Shown: in pieces, positions 12,306 through 24,700 of the stretch
Position numbering within the stretch: the first letter of the stretch is position 1
Layout of the letters: every line of letters starts with the position of its first letter
From: Amphiduros pacificus
Lineage: Eukaryota > Annelida > Polychaeta > Phyllodocida > Hesionidae
DNA length: 64,000 nucleotides
Assembly: GCA_949316495.1 (NCBI GenBank)
Contig: OX439005.1
Coordinates: 27,630,217 to 27,694,216, forward strand
Direction: 5' to 3'
The notes under the pieces: model-generated
Told to the model about the DNA's origin: nothing
The model's database searches: none
What the model saw: only the letters and a program-made list of their open reading frames with translations
Made by a program: the position numbers and the translations under genes

Positions 12306-13809
12306 AAGTCACATGACAAGAAAATTGTGAAAATGTTTATATTGTGCCATAATATATTACAATACATGGACATTGCATTTCAACATGTTTTACACATTTT
12401 TATAAATGGAGTACAGAATTATAGTGGATCAAAGTGAATTGCTGGACACGCCCCTTTTTATGTGGGTCAAATCAGGGCTGCTGAGATTTTGCCGGAAGTG
12501 ACGCATGTTCGCCCTTCATGTTCAAAACAAACCACTCCAAGCCAGTGAAAGTCTTGAGGGATTGTAATTTATAAGTAATAACATGAGTGTTGATAACATC
12601 TTTGAACCACTGGTGGCCTAATTAGCACATGTGGATAGTAGGTCAGATCATGTTTCACATCATAGTCACTTGGATTCTGCCTGTAGTGATGGGGAAGACA
12701 GGAATACAGCCCGCCTCCCAGTTGAGTTTGGCAAACTTACATCTGCCTCTTGAGATTATTCAGATCCTACAAGGGACTGACTGAACTATTCTTTATCATA
12801 ATGTTATGGTCAAAGTCATTTCCTTGTTGAGAAAGAAATGTTGAAATCTCAAAGTTTAGTATCATTTTTACAGAATTTCTATTTTTATTCAAAATTCCTT
12901 TGTCTGTTTGTATATAAATACTGATATATGATTTAGTTGGGTACCCACTGACACACAATGACAGACATTAAAAAAAATACCAAACTAAACATTTCAAATG
13001 GCCATTGAAATACAACTGCAGTGCATAAATAATATATAACCAGACCTCACAATTTAGAAGTCAAAATAATTTCCAGCAATGAAACAGATCTAGAAATATG
13101 TGTCGAATGCTTTCAAAACATTTTTTTTTCAATTATGTCAAACAAAGTTTAGCTCAACATTACTGAATATGAATAATATTCAACCACTTGATATTGTTAC
13201 TGGTCATTGGTTAACAAATAAATAAATGAATTTTCAGTGTAAAAAAATATGGAAATATCAACTAAAAATAATTCTTAGATATTTTAAAAGTGTCATCTCA
13301 ATGTTCCATTTACAGTTTGAAAACCCTTAAACTTCATGCCATAAAAGTTTAGGGCTAGCTTATAAGTGTCTTGAAACTGATAAGAGTAGAGCAGGCCATA
13401 TTTCAGACACTATACCCAGTTAAGTCATGTTTGTTTATTTTCTTCAATTAAAGTAGGGATTGTGGGATGGGAAGCTGATGTAAATGCAAGTCTCTATTTG
13501 ACAGCCTTAAGTTTCGCCATTAATCATATTTTCAATGGATGTTATTAGTGTAGAAAAAAGGACATCAGCTGTTATACATGTACAGACATAGGAGGAATAT
13601 GTGTGCAGGAGATGCATGCGGGGCGCAATGACGTAGGCAGCCTGCTGACCCAGTTCTAGGTCAAGGGAGTAGGTTAATTACCCTGGGGGTTCAAAGATCT
13701 TAGATTATAGCTAAACTAAACATCAGACTGCAGAAAAAATTGTCAGATGTTTCTCAGAGGTATGAAATCTCAAGATTTACCACTTAAAAAAATTCTTGTC
13801 ATATGACTT
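12306..13809. mobile_element. TTAA-flanked DNA transposon, non-autonomous, inserted in the minisatellite
   Basis: The element starts aagtcacatgacaagaa (12306) and ends with its inverted copy, ttcttgtcatatgactt (13793-13809), one mismatch in 17 bp. TTAA sits on both sides (12302-12305, 13810-13813), between halves of one minisatellite unit. The satellite itself holds an uninterrupted paralogue of the target (TTAA at 14219-14222 with matching flanks). TTAA duplication points to the piggyBac or Kolobok superfamilies. An ATG at 12583 opens a short protein-like relic (MSVDNIFEPLVA, stop, then LAHVDSRSD...CSDGEDRNTARLPVEF) that may be a transposase N terminus. The rest looks non-coding, so it is a deletion derivative of about 1.5 kb. 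Confidence 0.85.
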
Positions 13810-13813
13810 TTAA

Positions 13814-14990
13814 CTACCTCACCCATTCATTGCTAGCTCCCCCTTAACTACCTCACCCCTTCATTGCCAGCTCCCTCTTTACTGCCTCACCCCTTCATTG
13901 CTAGCTCACCCTTAACTACATCACCCCTTCATTGCTAGCTCCCTCTTTACTACCTCACCCCTTCATTGCTAGCTCCCTCTTTATTACCTCACCCTTTCTT
14001 TGCTAGCTCCCTCTTGATTGCCTCACCCTTTCTTTGCCAGCTCCCTCTTTACTACCTCACCCATTCATTGTTTGCTTCCCCTTAACTACCTCACCCCTTC
14101 ATTGCTAGCTTCTTCTTTACTGCCTCACCCCTGCATTGCTAGCCCCCTCTTTACTACCTCACCCCTTCACTGTTTGGCTCCCTCTTTACTGCCTCACCCC
14201 TTCATTGCTAGCTCCCCCTTAACTACCTCACCCATTCATTGCTAGCTCCCCCTTAACTACCTCACCCCTTCATTGCCAGCTCCCTCTTTACTACCTCGCC
14301 CCTTCATTGCTAGCTCCCTCTTTACTACCCCACCCCTTCATTGCTAGCTCCCTCTTTACTGCCTCACCCCTTCATTGCTAGCTCCCCCTTAACTACCTCA
14401 CCCCTTCATTGCTAGCTCCCTCTTTACTACCCCACCCCTTCATTGCTAGCTTCCTCTTTACTGCCTCACCCCTTCATTGTTAGCCCCCTCTTTACTACCT
14501 CATCCCTTCATTGCTAGTTCCATCTTAACTACCTCACCCCTTCATTGCTAGCTCTCTCTTTACTGTCTCACCCTTTCATTGCTAGCGCCCTCTTTACTGT
14601 CTTACCCCTTCATTGCTAGCTCCCCCTTAACTACCTCACCCTTTCATTGTTAGGCTCCCTCTTTACTGTCTTACCCCTTCATTGCTAGCTCCCTCTTTAC
14701 TGCCTCACCCCTGCATTGCTAGCTCCCTCTTTACTACCTCACCCCTTCATTGTTTGGCTCCCTCTTTACTGCCTCACTCCTTCATTGTTATATCTCCTTC
14801 TTTACTACCTCACCCCTTCATTGTTAGGCATCCTCTTTACTACCTCACCCCTGAATTGTTAGGCTCCTTCTTTACTACCTCACCTCTTCATTGCTAGCTC
14901 CCTCTTAACTACCTCAGCCCTTCATTGCTAGCTCCCTCTTAACTACCTCACCCCTGAATTGTTAGCTCCCTCTTTATCTCAGCTTCTTTA
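13814..14990 (+). repeat. 34-bp minisatellite array, right part
   Basis: This is the same unit as the left part, about 34 copies, decaying into degenerate units to about 15180. A block of about 300 bp (roughly 12000-12300) is repeated at about 13950-14250, including the target site of the inserted element in its unoccupied form. Confidence 0.95.
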
Positions 14991-15386
14991 TTACCTCAAC
15001 TTCATTGCAAACATCCACAAGGAACTCAATCATCCCTTCAGTGACAATGATTAATAAATGAGTTAGAGAATCCTTTCAATAATGCTCATACTGAACTAGC
15101 CTGTCCCTTCAGTGCCAGCACCCACTAAACTACCTCTTCCCTACGGTGCTAGTTGCCGCTTAAAACCTCAGCTCAGCACGCTGCCACCAAGTACGTTTTC
15201 CTTTCTGTGCCAGTTCACATGAAAAAAACTAGCCTTGGCAAACAATAAGCATACTATATGTTCTGAACCGATCTAATATTAATTGTAATTAAGTTGAGAT
15301 TTAACCAAAGTACAAGAAAAGTGCCACGATCCAGAGTGCTGTGCCTGATAGGCTTGGCCGGCAGGGGTAATTAACATCTGAATGGT

Positions 15387-15399
15387 GTTGCTTGGCAAC
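15387..15399 (+). promoter_or_regulatory. RFX X-box in the promoter of the CFAP97-annexin gene
   Basis: The palindrome GTTGCTTGGCAAC matches the RFX-family X-box (GTTGCC..GGCAAC type) and lies 385 bp upstream of the proposed ATG at 15772. X-boxes mark promoters of ciliary genes in animals. A GC box (GGGCGGG, 15454-15460) lies in the same relatively GC-rich patch. The motif is seen directly; the regulatory role is inferred from its position and from the CFAP97 domain downstream. The transcription start is not identifiable. Confidence 0.7.
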
Positions 15400-15771
15400 C
15401 ATCAACAACCCACTAGAGGCCTCTGCTGTGGTACGAGCGGATCAAGACAGAGCGGGCGGGATTGTCTACTGAATCAACTCCCTCAATAGGCTGATCTATG
15501 GGGGAAATAGGACGGATCAACACTGCACATAAATAAATAATCGTTCTAACCCTGTCTCTTGGTATATTGCCATAACTTGGTAACATTTCGTCTGAACAAC
15601 TTGAAAGTGGAATATGGATTGTGCATTTCTACGGAATATATAGGGGGAAATACGAGTTTATACGATATTTAGGAAAGGGTCTGTCTTGGACGAGTTCCAA
15701 GACGCTTGCAGCGTACACGACCATGGACAATATTGATCTGCAGAATTAGAGAATTCACGTTTTATTAAGAA

Positions 15772-18700
15772 ATGACTTTTGGTCGATTGGAAGCAATGGC
15801 ATCTGTTGGTGAGTTTTTTTCAGTTATATACCATGTATACCGGCATGTAAAAATGCATCAAGTAAATGCAATTTTTTTCTCCACCGTGAAACATTAAGGT
15901 TGATCTCATACAAAATGAAAACACTTCTCTTCAGATAATTTTATAGAACGTTTCGAGTTGATTGCGTACACAATGATGTATATGTTGACATTATCATGAA
16001 AATATGATTTATATTAATAAATCATACCTGTGCTATTTTCATTACCAAAAAAATAAAATAATTTATATCAATAAATTACACCTATGTTATTTTAGTGTGT
16101 AACTGTTGTGCATTTAACAAAAAAAAGTACTCAATTTCTCAGTTAAAAATAAGTATTAGCACAACAAATACATTATAAACATGTTCAACTATTTTAATTA
16201 TACTAGAATTCATTCTTGCAAAATGCAGGTTTCTGATACAGTGATAAGTGTACCATCTATTTTATTGAAAACAATTTATGATCCGAATAATTTTCCATTA
16301 TTAGAGTGCTGATGAACCTGTCAACAATGCCGTTTCCAGCGGCCAGCAAATTGCTCCAGAAAAGATGGGAGGAGCGCCAACACAGACTTCATGTCAGGAA
16401 GGTAATAACAGGACTCAATTAAAAGTCTCAAAAACATATTTGAATATTGTGTTTTCATGATAAGCAAAGCATTCACATGAAAATGTCTCCAAAAATATTT
16501 AGGTCTTGACTTTTATCCATTCTTATGAACCTTTTTTATACCATAAAAGGAATTGAAGCTCAGTTAGAATTAAGTCATTATTTAATCATTATCATACCTC
16601 AATGCTTTATGATTACCTGCAAAAAGATATCGACAACTCCATTTAATGAAAGTTTTTAATATGTTTGGTATAGATTTTAGTCATTGTTCGAGAGGTTTCA
16701 TATATATAGAAAGTACAATATATTCTTATTCCATTTGTCTGAGGGACATATATTTATAGAAAGTACACTAATTCCTATATATTACAGCAAATACATTACT
16801 GAACAATATATTTCATGTAAGTTAATGGTCAGTTCTAGGCATTAATCAAGAATTTGATTCCTTTTAATTATTCAAATAAAGCTTACATGATGTGTGTTGG
16901 TGTTGCTTATGAGATCAGTGAGAGTTTACTTTGGGCTGGACATATATTGATCCTGGTTTAGAATCACTGTTTTGTAACCCTAACCCCCATTCCTTCATTT
17001 ACAATGGCCCACAATGTTGACATGTCAAACGAAAAGACTTACAAGATATATTGGCTGCAAACAATGACCATTGGCACAGGTAGTAAGACAAACACAGGAT
17101 AAGATATTCCCTGTTATGATCCGTCACTAAATGGGCTACTATTTGTACAAGAATTCACTTCATATCCACACAGTTTGAAATTGCACTGGAAGAGAGAGTA
17201 AAATAGTTGGGTGAGAATACACATGGTTTAAATTTGATCTATAAACAGTCATGCTTTGGAGTTATTACATAGTCAGCCTCTATTTTATCCCCTGCTTTAG
17301 ATATAAATTTAGCATACCTCTCTGAATAAATATCATTCGATCAGTACAATTTCTTGATACTTTACTTAGAATACACTTTATCAAAAACACTGAGAATATT
17401 TGATAACATTTTTGTACTGCAGCTGTGCACATATATACTTATATCAATCAAAACCAACCCATTATATGTTTAAGACTAATCTAAGTGCTGAAAGTTTATT
17501 TGTACATGCACATGATTTGTTTATTTGTACATGCACATGATTTGTTTATTTGTACATGCTCATGATTTCCCAAACTTTGTCAGGCTATCAATTCCAATTG
17601 TATTACTGTGATACATTGAGTTCATTGGAGCTTTCTGCATAGGTGACTTTGTTAACCATATATTGGCCCAAGATACAATATCCTGACCATGGGATGTGTA
17701 TTCAATCAAAATTTGCCACAAAGTTTAATATTGTTCATCTCACACACAGGCAGGGACCAAACATCCACCATTTTGTCCTGTATATAAATGCAATGAAACA
17801 TCAAAATTGTGTCACCACCTACTAAATTCACAAAAAGATCAAACTGTAAGCTCATCTGGTCACATTATTTAAGAGAAAAACAAGATATTTTGCCTGAAAT
17901 GATATAAAAAAAAGAACACAAATATATTAAATTTAATGATAGATTGTTGGCAGACATTTTGAGAAAAACTTGTTTATTCTTGATTTGGAATGGGATTTGA
18001 GTGATTTAGTGTGGCACATAGGAGCTGACTGCAAATATAGCAAGCACACATGTACTTGTCATCATGAAGCCCATGTTTGACTATTTCATAAAGTACTCTT
18101 ACTTGTCTACTCAGTCACTCTGGTGTATATCATGCCAATTACTGTGCTCCTTATGTACTATATATCTCAAATCAAATGTTTATCACTGGCTGAGAGTGAG
18201 ATAAATATCAAGTCATTCTGAAATAATAAGAACTAATAAGGCGAATAAAATTTACCTGTGATGTTTTATGTTTTTCACTCAGAATCTGGAATTTCAAATT
18301 TCAAAATCTCAGTGACTAAAAGTTAAGGCAATAAAATATAAACTCTACAAGTATAGTAAACACTGAATTCAAGATGATAGCCTGAAATAGTGACTCCGAA
18401 CAATGAGTACATATAAATGCAGGAGAATGACTTGAGACAACTAAAATGTATGCAAAGTTCTTGAAATAATTTCTTGTTATTGAATACAATTATACAGACA
18501 TTTTTCTTCATGATAAGGAGGCATGACAACAAATTTGATTTATCCCATTATTTTGAGTGTGTAAAATCTTTTTCATGATATCAGAATGGTGAGAAGAATC
18601 TCAGAAAAATTGTCAGAACAAGAGGTTGCCAAAGAAAAGGCAGTTACGGTAATGTGGTTGTTATGTTGGCTAAGTGATAGAACCTTGGAATATGACATTG

Positions 18701-21700
18701 TTATTGGAGTTCACACATTAGGGCTTAATACCCTTCCAAAAGCAATTTTGCAGGATCATTGAGACTATAATTGCTGCCATTACATTACACCTGTATTTCT
18801 TTATTCAATTAAATAATCATGTTCACTTCTTTCACAATTCCTAAAATATTACAAAGTTTATATATTATAATTTGAGAGGGAAGACCTAGAAGGGCTAAGT
18901 GGCATGGAATGTTGACTTAATGAGTTTAGCAAAGACAAATTGCAGACAATGAACATTTTAAAAGGATTATTGAACATAAATGGCTGTATACATCATGCCT
19001 CAATGGCAAGGTTAAGAAGCCCACTTCTCCTATTACTATGATCACAGGGAATAGATATTAATGCATATTGCAAGATTCATGCACACTATTACATATTATG
19101 ATATACAAACATCCACTGTGACTATCCTTTCAAAACTATTGATTTGCGAACTGCTGGCACTTCAAATATTTTTGTAGGTTCACTTATCATTAATTTCTTT
19201 GAGCTATACCAAACAAGCATGCCATTAGAGCATGAGGGTCAAATGTAATTTACTGGAGGGTGACAACGTTGGCATAAATCATGTTTGCTCCAAGTTACAA
19301 GTTCAGGTACCTGCAATTAAAGACCAAGAATATTAGATAAGGTCTGTCCCTTAGGAGATCACAAGCATTTTAGTCTTTCAGTTTCCTCATAGATAGTAAA
19401 TGTGGGACCACGAGTTACTTTAAGATAGTACATATAGTGTATATAGTACATATGAAACAACAAATTCCCTAGTAATACATAGGACCCACCAACACCTTCC
19501 TCCAAGTACCCACCAGTCCCTTCACAGGTAGTATATATGTAGACCACTACAGTTCCCTCACAGGTAGTAGATGTGGACCATTACAGTTCCCTCACAGGTA
19601 GTATATGTAGACCATTACAGTTCCCTCACAGGTAGTAGATGTAGACCATTACAGTTCCCTCACAGGTAGTATATGTAGACCATTACAGTTCCCTCACAGG
19701 TAGTATATGTAGACCATTACAGTTCCCTCACAGGTAGTATATGTAGACCATTACAGTTCCCTCACAGGTAGTAGATGTAGACCATTACAGTTCCCTCACA
19801 GGAAGTAGAGGTAGACCATTACAGTTCCCTCATAGGTAGTACATGTAGACCATTACAGTTCCCTCACAGGTAGTAGATGTAGACCATTACAGTTCCCACA
19901 CAGGTAGTAGATGTAGACCATTACAGTTCCCTCATAGGTAGTACATGTAGACCATTACAGTTCCCTCACAGGTAGTAGAGGTAGACCATTACAGTTCCCA
20001 CACAGGTAGTAGATGTAGACCATTACAGTTCCCTCATAGGTAGTAGATGTAGACCATTACAGTTCCCACACAGGTAGTAGATGTAGACCATTACAGTTCC
20101 CTCATAGGTAGTACATGTAGACCATTACAGTTCCCTCACAGGTAGTAGAGGTAGACCATTACAGTTCCCACACAGGTAGTAGAGGTAGACCATTACAGTT
20201 CCCTCACAGGTAGTAGAGGTAGACCATTACAGTTCCCACACAGGTAGTAGATGTAGACCATTACAGTTCCCTCATAGGTAGTACATGTAGACCATTACAG
20301 TTCCCTCACAGGTAGTAGAGGTAGACCATTACAGTTCCCTCATAGGTAGTACATGTAGACCATTACAGTTCCCTCACAGGTAGTAGAGGTAGACCATTAC
20401 AGTTCCCTCACAGGTAGTAGATGTAGACCATTACAGTTCCCTCACAGGTAGTAGATGTAGACCATTACAGTTCCCTCACAGATAGTAGAGGTAGACCATT
20501 ACAGTTCCCTCACAGGTAGTAGATGTAGACCATTACAGTTCCCTCACAGATAGTAGAGGTAGACCATTACAGTTCCCTCACAGGTAGTAGAGGTAGACCA
20601 TTACAGTTCCCTCGCAGATAGTAGAGGTAGACCATTACAGTTCCCTCACAGGTAGTAGATGTAGACCATTACAGTTCCCTCACAGATAGTAGAGGTAGAC
20701 CATTACAGTTCCCTCACAGGTAGTAGATGTAGACCATTACAGTTCCCTCACAGATAGTAGATGTAGACCATTACAGTTCCCTCACAGGTAGTAGATGTAG
20801 ACCATTACAGTTCCCTCACAGATAGTAGAGGTAGACCATTACAGTTCCCTCACAGGTAGTAGATGTAGACCATTACAGTTCCCTCACAGGTAGTAGATGT
20901 AGACCATTACAGTTCCCTCACAGGTAGTAGATGTAGACCATTACAGTTCCCTCACAGGTAGTAGATGTAGACCATTACAGTTCCCTCACAGATAGTAGAT
21001 GTAGACCATTACAGTTCCCTCACAGGTAGTAGATGTAGACCATTACAGTTCCCTCACAGATAGTAGAGGTAGACCATTACAGTTCCCTCACAGGTAGTAG
21101 ATGTAGACCATTACAGTTCCCTCACAGGTAGTAGATGTAGACCATTACAGTTCCCTCACAGGTAGTAGATGTAGACCATTACAGTTCCCTCACAGGTAGT
21201 AGATGTAGACCATTACAGTTCCCTCACAGATAGTAGATGTAGACCATTACAGTTCCCTCACAGGTAGTAGATGTAGACCATTACAGTTCCCTCACAGGTA
21301 GTAGATGTAGACCATTACAGTTCCCTCACAGATAGTAGATGTAGACCATTACAGTTCCCTCACAGGTAGTAGATGTAAGACCAGATATAATTCATGTGGG
21401 TCCACCAGTCTCCTCAGTTATCGTGTGGACCTGTTTTTCTCCCTCCATTGTGATTCAAGTGGACCCATCAGTCTTTTCATTACCATGTGGACCCATCAGT
21501 TCCCTCACGTATACTTTAGATTATTCCATTTATTCATCAAGACAGGAGTGCATGTCACACCATGAGTGCCTTGATAACTGATTTTGTAAATTTATTTTCG
21601 ATATTTTTTGTCCAAAAACATTTTTGAAAACTTTTCAAAACTTAACAGTGAAAAACTCTTTTAAGCATTTTGGCATGCATGGATGTAATCATACATTCAT

Positions 21701-24700
21701 TGCATGGCTTGCATGGATGTAATCATACATTCATTGCATGGCTTGGAACTAACATGTAGAATACATTCAATAAAGGTGAAAGAAAGCCATTCAAGAATCA
21801 CTTAAGTGGCTTCATGTTGGTTTTATTCCACACAGAGACGTTACCATGGAAACTGCAAACACTTCCTCTTCCCAACTTTTAAACATTAAATGATTATGTG
21901 AGGAGTTTTAAGAGTTCAAAATGACCAAGAATGAAGAAAGAATACTTAAGAATCTGTTTGCATCAAAACAACAATCTATAATTAGATACTTTTTCAATAA
22001 AATCTACTGGTTATACCCGTAAAGGTGATATGATTGAGCCTTTCAAATTTGAGATGAGATCAGGTTTCATACATAAAATACTTTCTCCTTGTTTAATATG
22101 ATACAAAATATATTATGTGAAAACAATGTGTTAAACATGGTTAACATAATAACACAATGTATTCAGATATTAAGCTTATCAAATGTTTGATTGATGTTGA
22201 TGTATTTGCTTAAATAACTCAGGTAATAATCAATATAATCACAAACAAGTGTTGTTGCTGGATATACCAGATTCAGTTGATTATAGGGACATGTTTAGAA
22301 TGTCTAATGCATTAATAAACTGAGGTAAAACAGCTGGATACATTCAGAATACCTCACCTCTTACAATACTTGAAGAAACAAGTTTGACACTTTACAAATG
22401 GATTTATTAATTATTTTTCCAATGTTTTCATCATTTTCTAAGGCACTTATGCTTAATATATATAAACCCTAGCCAGCAATCATATATTTTTACTCATATA
22501 TATTGACTGAAGTGTAGAAAATCACTGTTTTGTCCAAATATTTTAATGCATTTCGAGAGCGGGTTATTATTCTTGAATTATCTATCATTACACTGTAATT
22601 CACATAGTCATAATTCTCATGAAAGAAAACTGTCTGAATGTAATATGATCTCAGCAATTTTCAGCATAAACATTAAGAAGGTCGAAGTGTCAATATTAGA
22701 GTGGTTGAAGGGAATATACAATTGATGTCTCAGCCTATTTTACCATTCAAAATCCTATATTATTCCAATATTTCTTCTATTTTCTCTTCATAAATAATGT
22801 TTCTATATTATTTTGATGTGTTTGGCTGGGCACCTTTTAACAGATAATATGAAACATCCTAAAACATGTTAGGTCCACATGAGATTCTGATGGAATGTTC
22901 AACCAACTTTTGGCCATCTTGGTTTTGGTATTTTCACAGCTTTGTCACAGTAATCACAAATGTTTTTTGGCAACACAAAATGTGTGAATGCTTTCACCTC
23001 TCTCTTCCCTATCCAACTTATAAAACCACCATGACTTTTTAAACCACTACGATTGTTACTCTAGTGTTTCACTTCTACAGTTAATACATAATAGCTGAAG
23101 AAACAGATATTCTGAACACCCAGTCTGAACTCCAGATATTTGTATGTATGAAGGCTGTCATTGTTTGCAATATTAAGGCAGACTAAGGAATGTAATCATC
23201 ACAAACTCAAAACCCTTGAAATATAAAACATAGAATGGGAAAGTACTTGAGTATTGGTATGAATACTAATCTGAGAGGAGAGAGGTCAGAAGAGGGCAGT
23301 GCAACTATTATATATGAAAGGTCTTTGGATAAGACTGTGATGATATTATGCCATATTATTCTAATCCTGGGCTAATACATGGCTCAGTCTCATATATCTG
23401 GCAAAAGAAGGGATCTTGGTGCCTTTTGAAGTGATGGGATTAAATGCATTGGTTAAGTCCATAAAATCCACTTGATCCCATTCCAGGCTGGATGTACAAG
23501 GTCACCAAGTTCATCCCAATTTATGGTGTATTTGGGCTATAATTCTTGATATAAACCAATTATTACTGGGCATGGCATTGCTAAACTGGCCATATTGGGT
23601 ATAAGCACAGGGCATGCCTCCATCTCATGTCATCTCCAGATTAATGTTACCATCATATACCACGAGGCACCTTATTGAGAATGGCATTTTTAAAATGTGG
23701 AGTTGTGTTTGGAGGTGGAGGTTTGCATACATCTTGTCAATACTTATAAATGAAGTGCTGATCCAAATAACCTCTCTCAATTTTCGTCTGCCTTTGTTCT
23801 AGCCCTTCTCCCTCCAATTATTAAGTCCTTCTCCCTCCAATTATCTAGGTTTATATCAAGATAATCTAATCCTCCTTCCTCCATTAATCTAACCCATCTC
23901 CCCCCAAATGTTCTAGTCCTTCTCTAGTCCTTCTACCTCCAATTATCTAGCCCATTTCACTCCAATTATCTAGTCTTCCTCCCTCCAATTATCTAATCCT
24001 TCTCCCTCCAATTATCTAGTCTCTCCAATTATCTAGTCCTTCTTCCTCCGATTATCTAGTTCATCTCCCTCCGATTATCTAGTCCTCCCTCCATTTATCT
24101 AGTCCTACCTCCATTTATGTAGTCCTACCTCCATTTATCTAGTCCCACCTCCATTTATGTAGTCCTACCTCCATTTATCTAGTCCCACCTCCATTTATCT
24201 AGTCCTACCTCCATTTATCTAGTCCCACCTCCATTTATCTAGTCCTACCTCCTTTTATCTAGTCCCACCTCCATTTATCTAGTCCCACCTCCATTTATCT
24301 AGTCCTACCTCCATTTATCTAGTCCCACCTCCATTTATCTAGTCCCACCTCCATTTATCTAGTCCTACCTCCATTTATCTAGTCCCACCTCCATTTATCT
24401 AGTCCCACCTCCATTTATCTAGTCCCACCTCCATTTAACTAGTCCTCCTCCCTGCTATTGTGTAGTCCTCCTCCCTCCAATTATATCATCCTCCATCTTA
24501 ATATTCAGGGCTCTTTCCATCCATCATCTTTTCACTGTTTGGCTGTGCTGCCTATGTGAGAATAGCTTCTGTGTTGGGGGGGGGGGGGGGGAGAAATATT
24601 CTGTGAGCATAGCTTCTGCATTGAATGGGGCAGAAATATTCTGTTTTTCTGTCAATTTGATATTTTTTCTGAAACTACTGGTCAGAGGACATAAGATGTG

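Noticed and set aside
12306-13809. Assigning the TTAA element firmly to piggyBac
   Set aside because: The TTAA duplication fits, but the terminal bases are not the CCC-type ends I associate with piggyBac, and the coding relic is too short to decide between superfamilies.
16305-16401. Alternative acceptor at 16304 for exon 2 (reading SADEPVNNAVSSGQQ)
   Set aside because: It does not fit the phase of exon 1. The acceptor two bases later gives KLLQKRWEERQHR, which matches the CFAP97 family and joins in frame on both sides.
18585-18648. Possible extra exon in intron 2 (cag|AATGGTGAGAAGAA ... ACG|GTAATG)
   Set aside because: At 64 bp it would break the frame between exons 2 and 3, and the CFAP97 domain is already continuous across that junction. 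A rare alternative exon cannot be excluded.
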